The notes beneath the pieces were generated by a model. It saw only the letters and a list, made by a program, of their open reading frames with translations, searched no databases and had not been told where the DNA came from. 64,000 bases of DNA from Tectiglobus sp965247245 (lineage in GTDB: Bacteria > Pseudomonadota > Alphaproteobacteria > Rhizobiales > Hyphomicrobiaceae), in assembly GCA_965247245.1 (NCBI GenBank), contig CBDFGV010000002.1, positions 186,001 through 250,000 of the forward strand. The letters are read 5' to 3'. This document shows positions 34,409 to 43,788 of the stretch, piece after piece. Numbering within the stretch: the first letter of the stretch is position 1; every line of letters starts with the position of its first letter. The translations under genes were made by a program, and so were the position numbers.

Positions 34409-34475
34409 GGAGTGGCACTCGCTTTACTATTCAACTGACGATCGACAGGTTTGGTCTGGAAGTCGCAGCTATGAA

Positions 34476-35375
34476 CTAGTCGAGTTCAAAGCCATCCATG
34501 CCGGAGTTCTTGCGCACCTTGCCTACCATCTCATGGATGTGCGGGCCGATCGCATTGGGATCTTCTGATTGAGCAACCTCCGCGCCACGGCGCCAACCCT
34601 CACACACAGCGACAATGCCATTACCTGCCTGGATCACTCGGCCGGTGATGTCCTGCGACTTCTCACTCGCAAGGTACGTGACCGCTGCTGCGACCCACTT
34701 TGGGTGACGATTGTCGATTTCTTCCTGAGTGTACTCGCGCAGGTTCTCGGTCATACGTGTCTGAGCCGACGGCGAAATTGCATTGACAGTAATTCCATAA
34801 CGTCGCAATTCGCGGGCCGTGATGACTGTGAACGCTGCAATGCCGGCCTTCGCGGCACCATAGTTGGCCTGACCGATATTGCCGTAGATACCGGAGGTCG
34901 AACTGGTATTGATTATCCGTGCTTTCACAGGACCACCTTGGTCCTTGGTCACCTGGCGCCAATAGGCAGCAGCGTGACGGGCCGGCGCGAACGTGCCCTT
35001 AAGATGGACTCGGATCACTGCATCCCACTCGTCTTCACTCATGTTTGTCAGCATTCGGTCGCGCAATATGCCGGCGTTACTGACGACAACATCGAGCTTG
35101 CCATAGGTATCGACGGCCTGTTCGACCATACGCTTCGCACCGTCCCAGCTGCTTACGTCATCGCCATTGACGCAGGCCTCGCCGCCGCCGGCTTTGATCT
35201 CGTTGACGACCTGCTGAGCAACAGAGACGTCACCGGCCGCACCATCCAGCTCTGCACCGATATCATTGACGACAACTTTGGCGCCATGCTTAGCCAGCAT
35301 GAGACAGTGCTCCCGGCCAAGCCCTCTGGCACCGCCTGTTACGATGGCAACGCGTCCCGCACAAAGATCAGACAT
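34476..35375 (-). CDS. SDR-family dehydrogenase, MFE-2-like 3-hydroxyacyl-CoA type
   Basis: A 299-aa SDR larger than the classical form and similar to the dehydrogenase domain of peroxisomal multifunctional enzyme type 2: TGGARGLGREHCLMLAKHGA, then VVNDIGAELDG, NAGILRDRML and the catalytic STSGIYGNIGQANYGAAK. Such enzymes oxidise (R)-3-hydroxyacyl-CoA with NAD. It is 12 bp downstream of an MFS transporter gene and 68 bp before the sulfatase, all on the minus strand, suggesting one operon for import and oxidation of an acid. Confidence 0.9.
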   Translation of the reverse strand: MSDLCAGRVAIVTGGARGLGREHCLMLAKHGAKVVVNDIGAELDGAAGDVSVAQQVVNEIKAGGGEACVNGDDVSSWDGAKRMVEQAVDTYGKLDVVVSNAGILRDRMLTNMSEDEWDAVIRVHLKGTFAPARHAAAYWRQVTKDQGGPVKARIINTSSTSGIYGNIGQANYGAAKAGIAAFTVITARELRRYGITVNAISPSAQTRMTENLREYTQEEIDNRHPKWVAAAVTYLASEKSQDITGRVIQAGNGIVAVCEGWRRGAEVAQSEDPNAIGPHIHEMVGKVRKNSGMDGFELD

Positions 35376-35386
35376 TTGTTTTCTCC

Positions 35387-36667
35387 CTATCTTGTGTGTT
35401 TCGTCCCTGGTGTTTGCGGCGCACTGAGTGTGCCGTCGCGCACCGGCGCATAAATGATGATCGATAACCCAGTCATCCCTGCGAGCGCGGCGAACGCAGT
35501 TTGGTAAGCCAGCTCCGGAGGAACATTATTCTCAAACGGAAACAGGCCGACAATCCAGCCAAACACGAGCTGCGAGACAGCTATCGCAGACATGATGCCC
35601 ATGTTGGTCACGGCCACGCCGCGGCCGATAAGCTCGCTGGGTACCAACGCTCGCGCGTGTGAGAAGGCCAACATGGGATACATCGCGAAAAACGCGAGCG
35701 CCGCAAAAACGGCAGTGACGAGCCAAAGTGGTGGCGCAGGCGTCAATGCCAAAACAAGGTCAAGCGCGAATAAGATCAAAGCACAACCGATAATCACCCA
35801 CTTTATCGAGTTGAAGTACCTGGCAAGAAAACCCATGAAAGAGTGGCCAAATACACTCAGTATCGCCATCACGAGAAGCACGTTGCCGCGTCCAATCTCG
35901 TCCAGGCCATGGACATCGCGCAAGTAAGGTGCACCCCACACGCCGATCAGCGTTGTTTGCGCAGAGAGCGGAATGCCAACTACGAAGAGACGCTTCATTC
36001 CGGGTTGCGCAATAGCGCGCGAGACCCCAACGAGCACATCTCCTAGCGTTTCGCGCCGTTGCTTGCGCGCGGCAACGGCATGAGCTGGCTCGCGCAATCC
36101 AAATGCAACCGCGACCAGCAAGACCGCAACACCGGCAGTAAAGGCAAGAAAGCAGTCGCGCCAAGGGTAGAACGTTATCAAGGCGGCCAATGGTGCTGTC
36201 GCACATAAGCCTCCAATGGCCGCAAAACTATTGAGAATACCGGACTGCGTGACGACCTTTTCGGGCGCCACCCACTGATTGATGACGAAGAAGGCGCCGC
36301 TGAAAATTCCAGCACAACCAATGCCCATTAGGACCCGTGCCAAGATTAACTCGGTGGACGAGTCTGCGAAAGAGAACAGAGCAGCGCCAGCAGTTGTGAA
36401 GAGAAGCAGGGCTGACAGTGTGCCACGCGCTCCAAAGCGATCGAGCAACATGCCGCTTGGGATCTGCATCAGCGCGTAGGCGAAGAAAAACGAGCTTGCT
36501 ACCAGGGATAATGTCTCCGGGCTGAGCTGCATCTCGCTGGCAATTGTCGGGGCGAGTATGCCAAGGCTACTGCGCAGGAAGAGGTTCGTGAAGCCAAGCG
36601 CATAGAGAACGGCCAGCATCGACAGTGCGATCGCGGCGCGCTGGTCCTGCTGGGTTGTAGCTGGCAT
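35387..36667 (-). CDS. MFS transporter
   Basis: A 426-aa major facilitator permease with about twelve membrane helices. The loop 2-3 motif is MLLDRFGARGTL, preceded by YALMQIPSG, and the central loop between helices 6 and 7 is short and Arg/Lys-rich. Family and context (SDR and sulfatase downstream, CoA-transferase operon divergent) suggest uptake of an organic acid or sulfate ester. Start ATG 36667. Its promoter must lie in the 210-bp divergent region that also holds a palindrome at 36792. Confidence 0.9.
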   Translation of the reverse strand: MPATTQQDQRAAIALSMLAVLYALGFTNLFLRSSLGILAPTIASEMQLSPETLSLVASSFFFAYALMQIPSGMLLDRFGARGTLSALLLFTTAGAALFSFADSSTELILARVLMGIGCAGIFSGAFFVINQWVAPEKVVTQSGILNSFAAIGGLCATAPLAALITFYPWRDCFLAFTAGVAVLLVAVAFGLREPAHAVAARKQRRETLGDVLVGVSRAIAQPGMKRLFVVGIPLSAQTTLIGVWGAPYLRDVHGLDEIGRGNVLLVMAILSVFGHSFMGFLARYFNSIKWVIIGCALILFALDLVLALTPAPPLWLVTAVFAALAFFAMYPMLAFSHARALVPSELIGRGVAVTNMGIMSAIAVSQLVFGWIVGLFPFENNVPPELAYQTAFAALAGMTGLSIIIYAPVRDGTLSAPQTPGTKHTR

Positions 36668-36791
36668 GCGTTAGTGTGCTCTGGATTGGTCGAGACTTCA
36701 GACAAGAACGACTACGTTGTTATCGGCTCTATCATTGCGTTTCACAAGCACGCACTTTGGTTTGTCAGCAATCATCTCTGTGATAGCCGTT

Positions 36792-36818
36792 CTACGATTG
36801 TTGCAAAGCAAATCGTAG
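36792..36818. promoter_or_regulatory. Inverted repeat in the MFS / CoA-transferase divergent promoter region
   Basis: CTACGATT and AATCGTAG are perfect 8-base arms 11 bases apart, and the centre continues partly as TGC-AAA-GCA. It lies 60 bp upstream of the CoA-transferase start and 125 bp upstream of the MFS start. An operator for a dimeric regulator controlling both operons is the simplest reading. Confidence 0.5.
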
Positions 36819-36877
36819 GCACCAACGCTCTGTCACATTGAAACTGCCCGGACTGCAAACAGCGCAAGGCGCCCTAT

Positions 36878-38086
36878 ATGGCTGATACACTTCCTCTGAC
36901 CGGCATTCGCGTTCTCGACATCGCGACCTTCATTGCTGCCCCCGTGGCCGCCACAATTCTCGCCGACTACGGCGCCGATGTTATCAAAGTCGAGGCACTG
37001 GATGGCGGTGACCCAAACCGGCACATCTATCTTAATCCGGCCTACCCAAACCACGATGTGAACTTTCCGTGGCATCTGGACTCGCGTGGCAAGCGGTCAT
37101 TGGCGATCGACCTCAAAGATACAAAGGCACGCGATGCTTTCGAAGGCGTTATTGCTGGCGCGGATGTCCTGATAACGAACTTTTCGAAGGCCGTGCGATC
37201 CCGCTTGTCACTTGACTACGAAACGGTTTCCGCGGCGCATCCGAACCTGATCTATGCAGCATTCACGGGGTACGGTGAAGCTGGTCCTGATGCCGACCAA
37301 ATGGGCTTTGACATCAATGCCTACTTTGCACGTTCAGGAATTCTTGATGGTGCGCGATACGATGATCAATATCCGGCCGTCGCGATGCCGGCCCAAGGCG
37401 ACCGTGCCGCAGGCGTTGGCCTGGCGCTGGCAATTATGATGGCTCTCTGGAACCGCAACCTAACCGGTAAAGGTACGTTGGTGACGAGTTCGCTGCTCGC
37501 CAATGGCTTATGGGCCAATGGAAATTTTGCGCAAGCAGCACTGATCGGTGGCACGATGCCGAAGCGCCCTCCGCCGGAGACGCCACGCAGCGCGGTCGCC
37601 AATGTTTACCGCACCAAGGATGATCGCTGGCTGCAGCTGACACTGGTGCGTGAAGACCGCGACTGGCCAACGCTATGTAAGGCACTGGAGCGAGAAGATC
37701 TCCTGACCGATCCACGGTTTAAGGAGACACCGACGCGCCGCAAGAATGGAGCCGCACTCGCCGCGATTTTTCAGGATATCATTGGCTCGCGTGATGTTGA
37801 GGCATGGCGCACCTGCTTCAAGAGCTATGGATTAGCGTTTGCCGTGCTCAATCGTGCCGTTGACCTTCCAGACGATGAGCAAGTTCTGGTCAGTGGTGCG
37901 ATTGCCAACACCGACAATCCGGAGATGCCGCGCACAGTCGCGTCTCCCTTCGGTCTTGCTGATGTTTCGATACCGCCGGCCCAGCCCGGGCCGGAACTCG
38001 GTGAACACTCGGAAGACGTCTTGCGCGAAGCAGGAGTTGATGATGAAGTGATTGCACGCTTAAAAGACGACGGCGCCATCCTCTGA
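36878..38086 (+). CDS. CaiB/BaiF-family class III CoA-transferase
   Basis: A 402-aa CoA-transferase moving CoA between carboxylic acids through a mixed anhydride on an Asp, which is D175 in AQGDRAAGVGLAL. N-terminal features VLDIATFIAAPVAATILADY and VIKVEALDGGDPNR are typical. It leads a plus-strand operon with a luciferase-like oxidoreductase, an acyl-CoA ligase and a deoxyribosyltransferase-family protein. It is distinct from the Mct-like enzyme at 29214, sharing only the family fold. Donor and acceptor are unknown. Confidence 0.92.
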   Translation: MADTLPLTGIRVLDIATFIAAPVAATILADYGADVIKVEALDGGDPNRHIYLNPAYPNHDVNFPWHLDSRGKRSLAIDLKDTKARDAFEGVIAGADVLITNFSKAVRSRLSLDYETVSAAHPNLIYAAFTGYGEAGPDADQMGFDINAYFARSGILDGARYDDQYPAVAMPAQGDRAAGVGLALAIMMALWNRNLTGKGTLVTSSLLANGLWANGNFAQAALIGGTMPKRPPPETPRSAVANVYRTKDDRWLQLTLVREDRDWPTLCKALEREDLLTDPRFKETPTRRKNGAALAAIFQDIIGSRDVEAWRTCFKSYGLAFAVLNRAVDLPDDEQVLVSGAIANTDNPEMPRTVASPFGLADVSIPPAQPGPELGEHSEDVLREAGVDDEVIARLKDDGAIL

Positions 38087-38122
38087 AAGGAGCAAGGCGC
38101 CGCTACCCGGAGGAGTGCAATC

Positions 38123-39166
38123 ATGAAACTCGGCATACTGCTGGGCTACAAGGGCGATGCCGGCGGGCCCAATATGGATCTGATCCTGGAGGCCGAGCGC
38201 CTGGGCTATGACTCAGCCTGGACGAGCGAAGCTTGGGGCTCGGATGCCGTATCGCCGGCCGCCTGGGTCCTAGCGAAAACTTCGAAGATCAAGGTCGGAA
38301 CGGGCATCATGCAGATGTCTGCGCGCACGCCGTCCTGTGCCGCCATGACGGCGATGTCGCTACAGGCCATGTCAGGCGACCGCTTTCTCCTGGGTATCGG
38401 ACCATCAGGACCACAAGTCATTGAGGGCTGGCATGGCGAAGTGTTCGGCAAACCGCTCAAGCGAACGCGCGAATACATCGAAGTCATCCGACAAATCTTT
38501 GCCCGCGAAAAACCCTTGGAGTTCCAAGGTGAGTTCTATCAGATCCCGAACACCGGTCCGGGTACGACCGGGCTCGGCAAGGCTCTCAAGACGATTATGC
38601 ATCCGGATCCGGCGGCATTGAAAATTTATACCGGTTCATTCGCGCCGGCTGGCCTCAGAACTGCTGGTGCAGTTGCGGATGGGGTACAGCCAATTTTCAT
38701 GATTCCGGAAAAAACCGGTCTGGTACGCGAACACGTCGAAGAGGGCCGCACCAAAGCCGGCAGGAGCACCGACCTTTCGGACTTTGACATTGCGCCGTTT
38801 GTTCGCATTCAGATGGGCGATGATCTGCAGGCCTGCCGAGATGCCGTCAAGCAGGAGATGGCGTTCTATATTGGAGGCATGGGCGCTCGGAACAAAAACT
38901 TCTACAATGACTACACCAAGCGCCTTGGCTATGAGGATGCGGCCGTGAAGATTCAGGACGCCTTCTTGAGCGGCCAGCGCAGTGAGGCGGTAGCTGCCGT
39001 GCCGGACTCACTCATTGATGAGACTGCTTTGGTTGGCCCTGCTGACCGTATCAAGGCGCGCCTCAAAGATTGGAAAACTGCTGCCAAAGACCACAGCGTA
39101 GGTTCGCTGTTGATTGGTATTCGCGATATCGAGACGTTGCGCGTGGTTGCTGAGGGAGCGGCCTAA
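38123..39166 (+). CDS. LLM-class flavin/F420-dependent oxidoreductase
   Basis: A 347-aa luciferase-like enzyme, N-terminus KLGILLGYKGDAGGPNM, with AERLGYDSAWTSEAWG and the SGDRFLLGIGPSGPQVIEGW segment of the F420-type subfamily. It would oxidise or reduce a CoA ester or alcohol using FMN or coenzyme F420. GGAGGAGTGCAATC precedes ATG 38123. It is embedded between the CoA-transferase and CoA-ligase genes, in the same arrangement seen for uncharacterised acid-degradation operons. Whether this organism makes F420 cannot be seen here. Confidence 0.9.
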   Translation: MKLGILLGYKGDAGGPNMDLILEAERLGYDSAWTSEAWGSDAVSPAAWVLAKTSKIKVGTGIMQMSARTPSCAAMTAMSLQAMSGDRFLLGIGPSGPQVIEGWHGEVFGKPLKRTREYIEVIRQIFAREKPLEFQGEFYQIPNTGPGTTGLGKALKTIMHPDPAALKIYTGSFAPAGLRTAGAVADGVQPIFMIPEKTGLVREHVEEGRTKAGRSTDLSDFDIAPFVRIQMGDDLQACRDAVKQEMAFYIGGMGARNKNFYNDYTKRLGYEDAAVKIQDAFLSGQRSEAVAAVPDSLIDETALVGPADRIKARLKDWKTAAKDHSVGSLLIGIRDIETLRVVAEGAA

Positions 39167-39201
39167 GCGGTTGAGCTTGTGAATTCGGAGAACTCGACAG
39201 A

Positions 39202-40824
39202 ATGATCGACATAGAAGGCCGGACGATTTCGCTGGTTCTTGATGCAGCCGTTGCGCAATTTGGTCCGGACCCCATGCTTGTCGTACCGCCGGACGCTGAG
39301 CGCAGTTACGATGCAGGCGGCCGGACGATCTCCTATGAAGAGGCTGGCGAGATAGTCGACCGTTACGCCGACATCCTGAGCGATGCCGGATATGGGTATG
39401 GCCATCGGATCGCGGTTTTGCTTGAGAACCGCCCCGAGAACCTTCTGATCAAACTTGCTTGCGCCAAGCTCGGCGTCTCCTGGGTTCCTGTCAATCCAGA
39501 CTATCGCCCGGCGGAGATTGCCTATCTGTTAGAAGACTCCGATGCGGAACTCGCAATTTCGACGAGCGGGCGTGCACTGCTGATGCGTGACGGTATTGCG
39601 GAAAGTGGCCGCGACGTACCGCTGGAGATTTTCGAATCTGATCTAGTCGGCGTGACCGGAGCAAGACGGCGACCGCCGATCCGCGCGAATGTCCACGGCC
39701 TGACGGAAGCAAGTCTGCTCTATACCTCCGGGACGACGGGCCGGCCGAAAGGCTGCATCCTCAGCCAGGAGTATGAGCTGATGGTTGGCCAGTGGTACGC
39801 CAACCGGGGTGGTTTGGCGACTATCGAGGAGCGTGTCGAACGGATTTATAATCCACTCCCGCTGTTCCATCTCAATGCTGGTATCGTTTCGTTTCTCGGC
39901 GCTGTGCTGACTGGCAACTGCCAGATTATTCCAGAGCGTTTCAGCCGCACGCGCTGGTGGTCGGAGATCCGTGAAAGCGGGGCAACGATCATTCACTATC
40001 TCGGCGTTGTCATCCCAGTGATCATGAATGAACCATCCGGGCCGCAGGACCGAGACCACAAAGTCAAGTTCGGCTTTGGCGCTGGCCTTGAGCCGTCCAT
40101 TCACGGCGCCTTTGAGGAACGTTTCGGATTTCCCCTGATCGAAGGTTGGGGCATGACCGAGATGTGCCGTATTCTCATTACGAAGGAAGAACCCCGTCAC
40201 ATCGATACGCGAGCGATGGGGCGTCCCCAGCCAGGCCTTGAAATCCGCGTGGTTGACGGTGAAGACAATGATGTGCCGCTTGGCGAGCCAGGTGAAATGA
40301 TTGTCCGGCATTCCGCGGCCAGTCCGCGCCTCGGCGCTTACTCTGGTTATCTGAATAAGCCAGATGCCACGGATGAAGCGTGGCGTAACGGCTGGTTCCA
40401 TACCGGCGACACCGTTTCCCAAGACGAAAGCGGAATGCTCTACTTTGTTGACCGCAAGAAGAACATAATTCGGCGGTCTGGCGAGAACATCGCTGCTGCC
40501 GAGATCGAGGCCAGTATTCAAGGTATCGACGTAGTGGCGCAAGTTGCCGTTCTCGCCATTGAGGATGAGTTGCGAGACGAAGAAGTTTACGCCTGCATTG
40601 TTCTTTCGGCTGGCCAAGTGCCATCCGAGCAGACAGCACGATCAATCTTTGACCAAGCCTACGCACAGCTGGCCTATTATAAGCCACCTGGCTGGGTATC
40701 ATTTGTTGACGAGTTGCCTGTCACAGGCACTCAGAAGATTCAAAAGCACATGATTTTTGCGGAAGGCGAAGATCCGTTCGCGCGGCCGAACACTTACGAC
40801 TTCCGCGACCTCAAAAGGCGATAG
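39202..40824 (+). CDS. AMP-dependent acyl-CoA synthetase/ligase
   Basis: A 540-aa adenylate-forming ligase with the phosphate motif SLLYTSGTTGRPKGCILSQE, A5-type EGWGMTEMCRI, A7 WFHTGDTVSQDESG and A8 RKKNIIRRSGENIAAAEIE, ending with a catalytic Lys in GTQKIQKHMI. It follows the LLM gene by 35 bp. As third gene of the 36878-41424 operon it would provide the CoA ester that the transferase and oxidoreductase act on. It resembles crotonobetaine/carnitine and long-chain type ligases only in general. Confidence 0.92.
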   Translation: MIDIEGRTISLVLDAAVAQFGPDPMLVVPPDAERSYDAGGRTISYEEAGEIVDRYADILSDAGYGYGHRIAVLLENRPENLLIKLACAKLGVSWVPVNPDYRPAEIAYLLEDSDAELAISTSGRALLMRDGIAESGRDVPLEIFESDLVGVTGARRRPPIRANVHGLTEASLLYTSGTTGRPKGCILSQEYELMVGQWYANRGGLATIEERVERIYNPLPLFHLNAGIVSFLGAVLTGNCQIIPERFSRTRWWSEIRESGATIIHYLGVVIPVIMNEPSGPQDRDHKVKFGFGAGLEPSIHGAFEERFGFPLIEGWGMTEMCRILITKEEPRHIDTRAMGRPQPGLEIRVVDGEDNDVPLGEPGEMIVRHSAASPRLGAYSGYLNKPDATDEAWRNGWFHTGDTVSQDESGMLYFVDRKKNIIRRSGENIAAAEIEASIQGIDVVAQVAVLAIEDELRDEEVYACIVLSAGQVPSEQTARSIFDQAYAQLAYYKPPGWVSFVDELPVTGTQKIQKHMIFAEGEDPFARPNTYDFRDLKRR

Positions 40825-40845
40825 CGCGACAGAAGGCAACGATTG

Positions 40846-41424
40846 ATGTCCAGCCCAAAGATCTATCTTGCCGGCCCGGAGGTCTTCCTCGCAAATGTCA
40901 AAGATGTGGCTCAACAAAAGCTTGCATTGTGCAGCCAGTACGGCTGCCAGGGCATATTCCCGTTCGACGCACAGATTGCGAATTTCAATCAGCTGTCGCC
41001 GGGACAGCAAGCGGTCCGTATCAGCGAAGAAAACGAGCAGATGATGCGGGACGCAGACTGCGTTATCGCGAACTGCACACCGTTTCGCAGCGTCAGCATG
41101 GATATCGGAACCGGCTACGAGATTGGTTTCATGCGCGGCCTTGGCAAGCCTGTGTTTGGCTATACGAACGTCGCTGGATCATTGGCTGACAGAACAAAGC
41201 TCTACAATCAACAGCTTGGCCCTCAATCGATAGATCCGTACACCGCAGGCACAGACATTGAGAACTTCGGCTTGTTCGAGAACCTGATGATCGGTGTTGC
41301 CCTCAAGAACTCTGATAGCGATGTCGCCGTGACAACTGTTGTACCGGGGACGGAGCTTACGGACCTACAAGGTTTTGAAACGTGCCTCAAGTCCGTACAG
41401 AAGGTGTTCGATGTGACCACCTAG
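40846..41424 (+). CDS. Nucleoside 2-deoxyribosyltransferase family protein
   Basis: A 192-aa protein of the nucleoside 2-deoxyribosyltransferase fold, normally exchanging bases on deoxynucleosides. It starts KIYLAGPEVFLAN, the family opening, followed by EENEQMMRDADCVIANCTPF and MDIGTGYEIGFMRGLGKP, where the catalytic Glu lies. ATG 40846 comes 22 bp after the CoA-ligase stop, so it is in that operon, an unexpected place for a nucleotide-salvage enzyme. It may act on a nucleotide-like cofactor or by-product; this is speculation. Confidence 0.85.
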   Translation: MSSPKIYLAGPEVFLANVKDVAQQKLALCSQYGCQGIFPFDAQIANFNQLSPGQQAVRISEENEQMMRDADCVIANCTPFRSVSMDIGTGYEIGFMRGLGKPVFGYTNVAGSLADRTKLYNQQLGPQSIDPYTAGTDIENFGLFENLMIGVALKNSDSDVAVTTVVPGTELTDLQGFETCLKSVQKVFDVTT

Positions 41425-41457
41425 GTCACGGCCATGCCGCCCAAAAGCCTGTGGGCC

Positions 41458-42210
41458 TTAGGTTCCCATGAAAATTCCACCATTGACGTGGATGATCTGG
41501 CCATTGATGTAGCCCTGCTGAGGATGGGCCAGGAACATTGCAGCCGAGGCGATTTCGGCAACCTCACCCATGCGCGGAACAGGCGGTGGGTTTGTCATCG
41601 GAGGACGTTCGCCCGCTGAGGCCGGCCGCACGGTTTCGATTTGACCAGGCGAGATACAGTTTGCAGTTACGCCACGGTCGCCAAACTCCGCAGCCAGCGC
41701 GCGGGTCAGTCCAACCAAGCCGGACTTCGCCGTCAGATTATGAGCCCGCCGCTTGAACCCGACATGCCATGATATACCACCCAGCGTGATGATGCGCCCC
41801 CAACCATTTTCAATCATTCCTGGCAACGTCGTCTGCGCAAGATTGAAGGTGCCATCCAGCGAGATGTCCACGACATTGCGCCACTGCGAATAGTCCATGT
41901 CGAGGAAGTCGACCAATCCTCTGGCCGACGCGTTGGCCACTACGATATCGATCGAACCGAATGCATCTTTGCCAGCCGCAACCATCGCATCGACAGCTGC
42001 CCGGTCCGCCACGCTACCCAATTGCACGATGGCCTTACCACCCGCAGCTATGACTTCTTCCTGGACAGCTGCGGCAGCGTCTGCATCCTGCAATGAGTTG
42101 ATGACGATGTTGGCTCCGGCTTCAGCGTAGGCCAGCGCAATACCCCTGCCGATGTTCCGAGATGCCCCGGTGACCAGTGCCGTCTTGCCTTCCAGGACTC
42201 GCTCGCTCAT
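41458..42210 (-). CDS. SDR-fold protein lacking the catalytic tyrosine
   Basis: A 250-aa SDR with a good nucleotide site (TGASRNIGRGIALAYAEAG) and the C-terminal HVNGGIFMGT, but the usual Tyr-x3-Lys reads N158-LTA-K162 (RRAHNLTAKSGL), and no Ser lies 13 residues before it. The DNA at 41725-41742 reads cleanly, so it is not a frameshift. It may use His157 or act as a non-canonical or binding protein. It overlaps the crotonase gene by ATGA (crotonase first), implying coupled translation. Confidence 0.85.
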   Translation of the reverse strand: MSERVLEGKTALVTGASRNIGRGIALAYAEAGANIVINSLQDADAAAAVQEEVIAAGGKAIVQLGSVADRAAVDAMVAAGKDAFGSIDIVVANASARGLVDFLDMDYSQWRNVVDISLDGTFNLAQTTLPGMIENGWGRIITLGGISWHVGFKRRAHNLTAKSGLVGLTRALAAEFGDRGVTANCISPGQIETVRPASAGERPPMTNPPPVPRMGEVAEIASAAMFLAHPQQGYINGQIIHVNGGIFMGT

Positions 42211-43046
42211 GTCTCTTCCCCTTCACTATTGTCTTTGTCGGCAAAACGGGCGTCGCGCCACGCTATGGCTGCCTTCACACCTTGCTCCTTGCGGATACGG
42301 GAGAATTCCTGCTTCTCCCATGTCGGCGTGGAGTTGATATCAACGTCGATGTCCAAGCCCATCGCCAGGGCATTGCGGAACCCCATGATGTCGTAGCTGC
42401 GGTTGATGGCAAGTTTGCTCTTTTCAACCGAGTCTGGCGCGGCCTTTGCAATCCTGGATGCCACACGCCGACCTTCTGATATCAGCTCATCCTGCGGTAC
42501 GATCTTGTTAATCAAACCCATCTGCAGCGCGCGTTCTGCTGGGATGCGGTCGTCGCCGGTCAGCATGATCTCTTTTGCCTGCTTTGGCCCTGTGACCCAG
42601 GGAAAGAGCATTGCAACCGCACCGGAGCCGAAGCGGACCTCCGGCTCGCCGAAGAAACTACCTTCAGCGGCAATGGTCATGTCGCAGGCCAACGATGCTT
42701 CGAAGGCGCCGGCCAGGCAGTAGCCGTGAACAAGCGCAATGGTCGGCACTCTGGCATTCCAGAAACTCATGATGAAGTCGAACTGCAGCTCAAGCTGCCG
42801 ACGCCAATCCGTAGCGCTCTCCAGACTGCGTTCCGAGGCGGCCTTCAAGTCGAAGCCAGCGGAGAAAGCGCGCCCCTCGCCAGACACAAGAATGGCTCTT
42901 ACGTCGGAGTTTGAATTGAATTCATCCACCGCTGCAATCGCCGCTGTCATGAGTTCGTTGTTAAAGGCATTCAACTGCTTTGGGCGGTTGAACTTCAGAT
43001 GGCCAACACCATCGGCAACTTCGACCAGAATCGTTGGTTCAGACAT
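42207..43046 (-). CDS. Enoyl-CoA hydratase/isomerase family protein
   Basis: A 279-aa crotonase-fold protein with the oxyanion motifs GRAFSAGFDLKAAS and VHGYCLAGAFEASLACDM, followed by GEPEVRFGSGAVAMLFPW. The C-terminus is longer than usual, ending in an acidic DNSEGEET tail. It is the first gene of a two-gene minus-strand operon with the Tyr-less SDR and lies 88 bp from the racemase gene. Reaction could be hydration, isomerisation or CoA-ester hydrolysis. Confidence 0.9.
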   Translation of the reverse strand: MSEPTILVEVADGVGHLKFNRPKQLNAFNNELMTAAIAAVDEFNSNSDVRAILVSGEGRAFSAGFDLKAASERSLESATDWRRQLELQFDFIMSFWNARVPTIALVHGYCLAGAFEASLACDMTIAAEGSFFGEPEVRFGSGAVAMLFPWVTGPKQAKEIMLTGDDRIPAERALQMGLINKIVPQDELISEGRRVASRIAKAAPDSVEKSKLAINRSYDIMGFRNALAMGLDIDVDINSTPTWEKQEFSRIRKEQGVKAAIAWRDARFADKDNSEGEET

Positions 43047-43134
43047 CTCACCTCCGTGGTGGCATCCGCGAGAATTGCCGCGTACTCAATCCCGATTGGT
43101 GACACGGACTTCCGCTGTGTTTTGGTGGCAGCAA

Positions 43135-43788
43135 TCACGTCACCGCGATAGTTCCAATCGCCATGGTGACGGCGGCCTGTGTCGGGTCAATCACGGGAAT
43201 GCCTAGTGCTTCTTCGAGAGACCGGCGGTGGCGTGCCATCCCTGCGCACCCCATGACCACGGTATCCGCTCCGTCTTTGTCGCGCAGTTCCGATCCAACC
43301 TCGATCATCTTTCGAAGTGTCTGTTTTCCTGACGCCGTTTCTGCGACCGACATATCGAGGGGGCGCTCGCCAGCCAGCCGCTCCATCAATCCCATCTGGC
43401 GCAAATATCGGATATGGCGGCGGATTGAGCGTTGTGCGATCGCAATGACACCAAAGCGTTCGCCCCTCGCCAAAGCGGTCAGAACACCACATTCAGCGAT
43501 GCCGAATACAGGCCGGTCCGTGCCCTCACGACAGACGTGCAGCCCAGGGTCCGAATAGCAGGCGATGATGAAGGCATCACTCGCGTTGTCGCCTTCCACC
43601 AATCGTCGCAGCGGCAGAGCAACAGAGTCGGAGTCAGCCTGACTTTCGATGCCATAAGGGCCTTCGGCCAACGTGGAGCAAGCGAGTTCCGGGCCGTCCG
43701 CGAAACGGAGCGCCTCCAGAGCATCAGATATGCCGGCGGTCACCGTGTCGTTGGAATTTGGATTAACGACGTGAATTCTCTTGGGCAT
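43135..43788 (-). CDS. Aspartate/glutamate/hydantoin racemase family protein
   Basis: A 217-aa cofactor-independent racemase. The N-terminus RIHVVNPNSNDTVTAGI and two catalytic Cys contexts, IIACYSDPGLHV and VVMGCAGMARHR, match hydantoin racemases, which interconvert 5-substituted hydantoin enantiomers. ATG 43788 is fixed by GGAGGCAACCCG; the longer frame to 44037 runs over the divergent gene. It is divergent, 118 bp away, from a dihydropyrimidinase/hydantoinase, its natural partner. Allantoin or maleate-type substrates remain possible. Confidence 0.88.
   Translation of the reverse strand: MPKRIHVVNPNSNDTVTAGISDALEALRFADGPELACSTLAEGPYGIESQADSDSVALPLRRLVEGDNASDAFIIACYSDPGLHVCREGTDRPVFGIAECGVLTALARGERFGVIAIAQRSIRRHIRYLRQMGLMERLAGERPLDMSVAETASGKQTLRKMIEVGSELRDKDGADTVVMGCAGMARHRRSLEEALGIPVIDPTQAAVTMAIGTIAVT

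Noticed and set aside
39643..40617. 324-codon minus-strand open frame
   Set aside because: Antisense to the acyl-CoA ligase at 39202-40824, whose adenylation motifs are complete.
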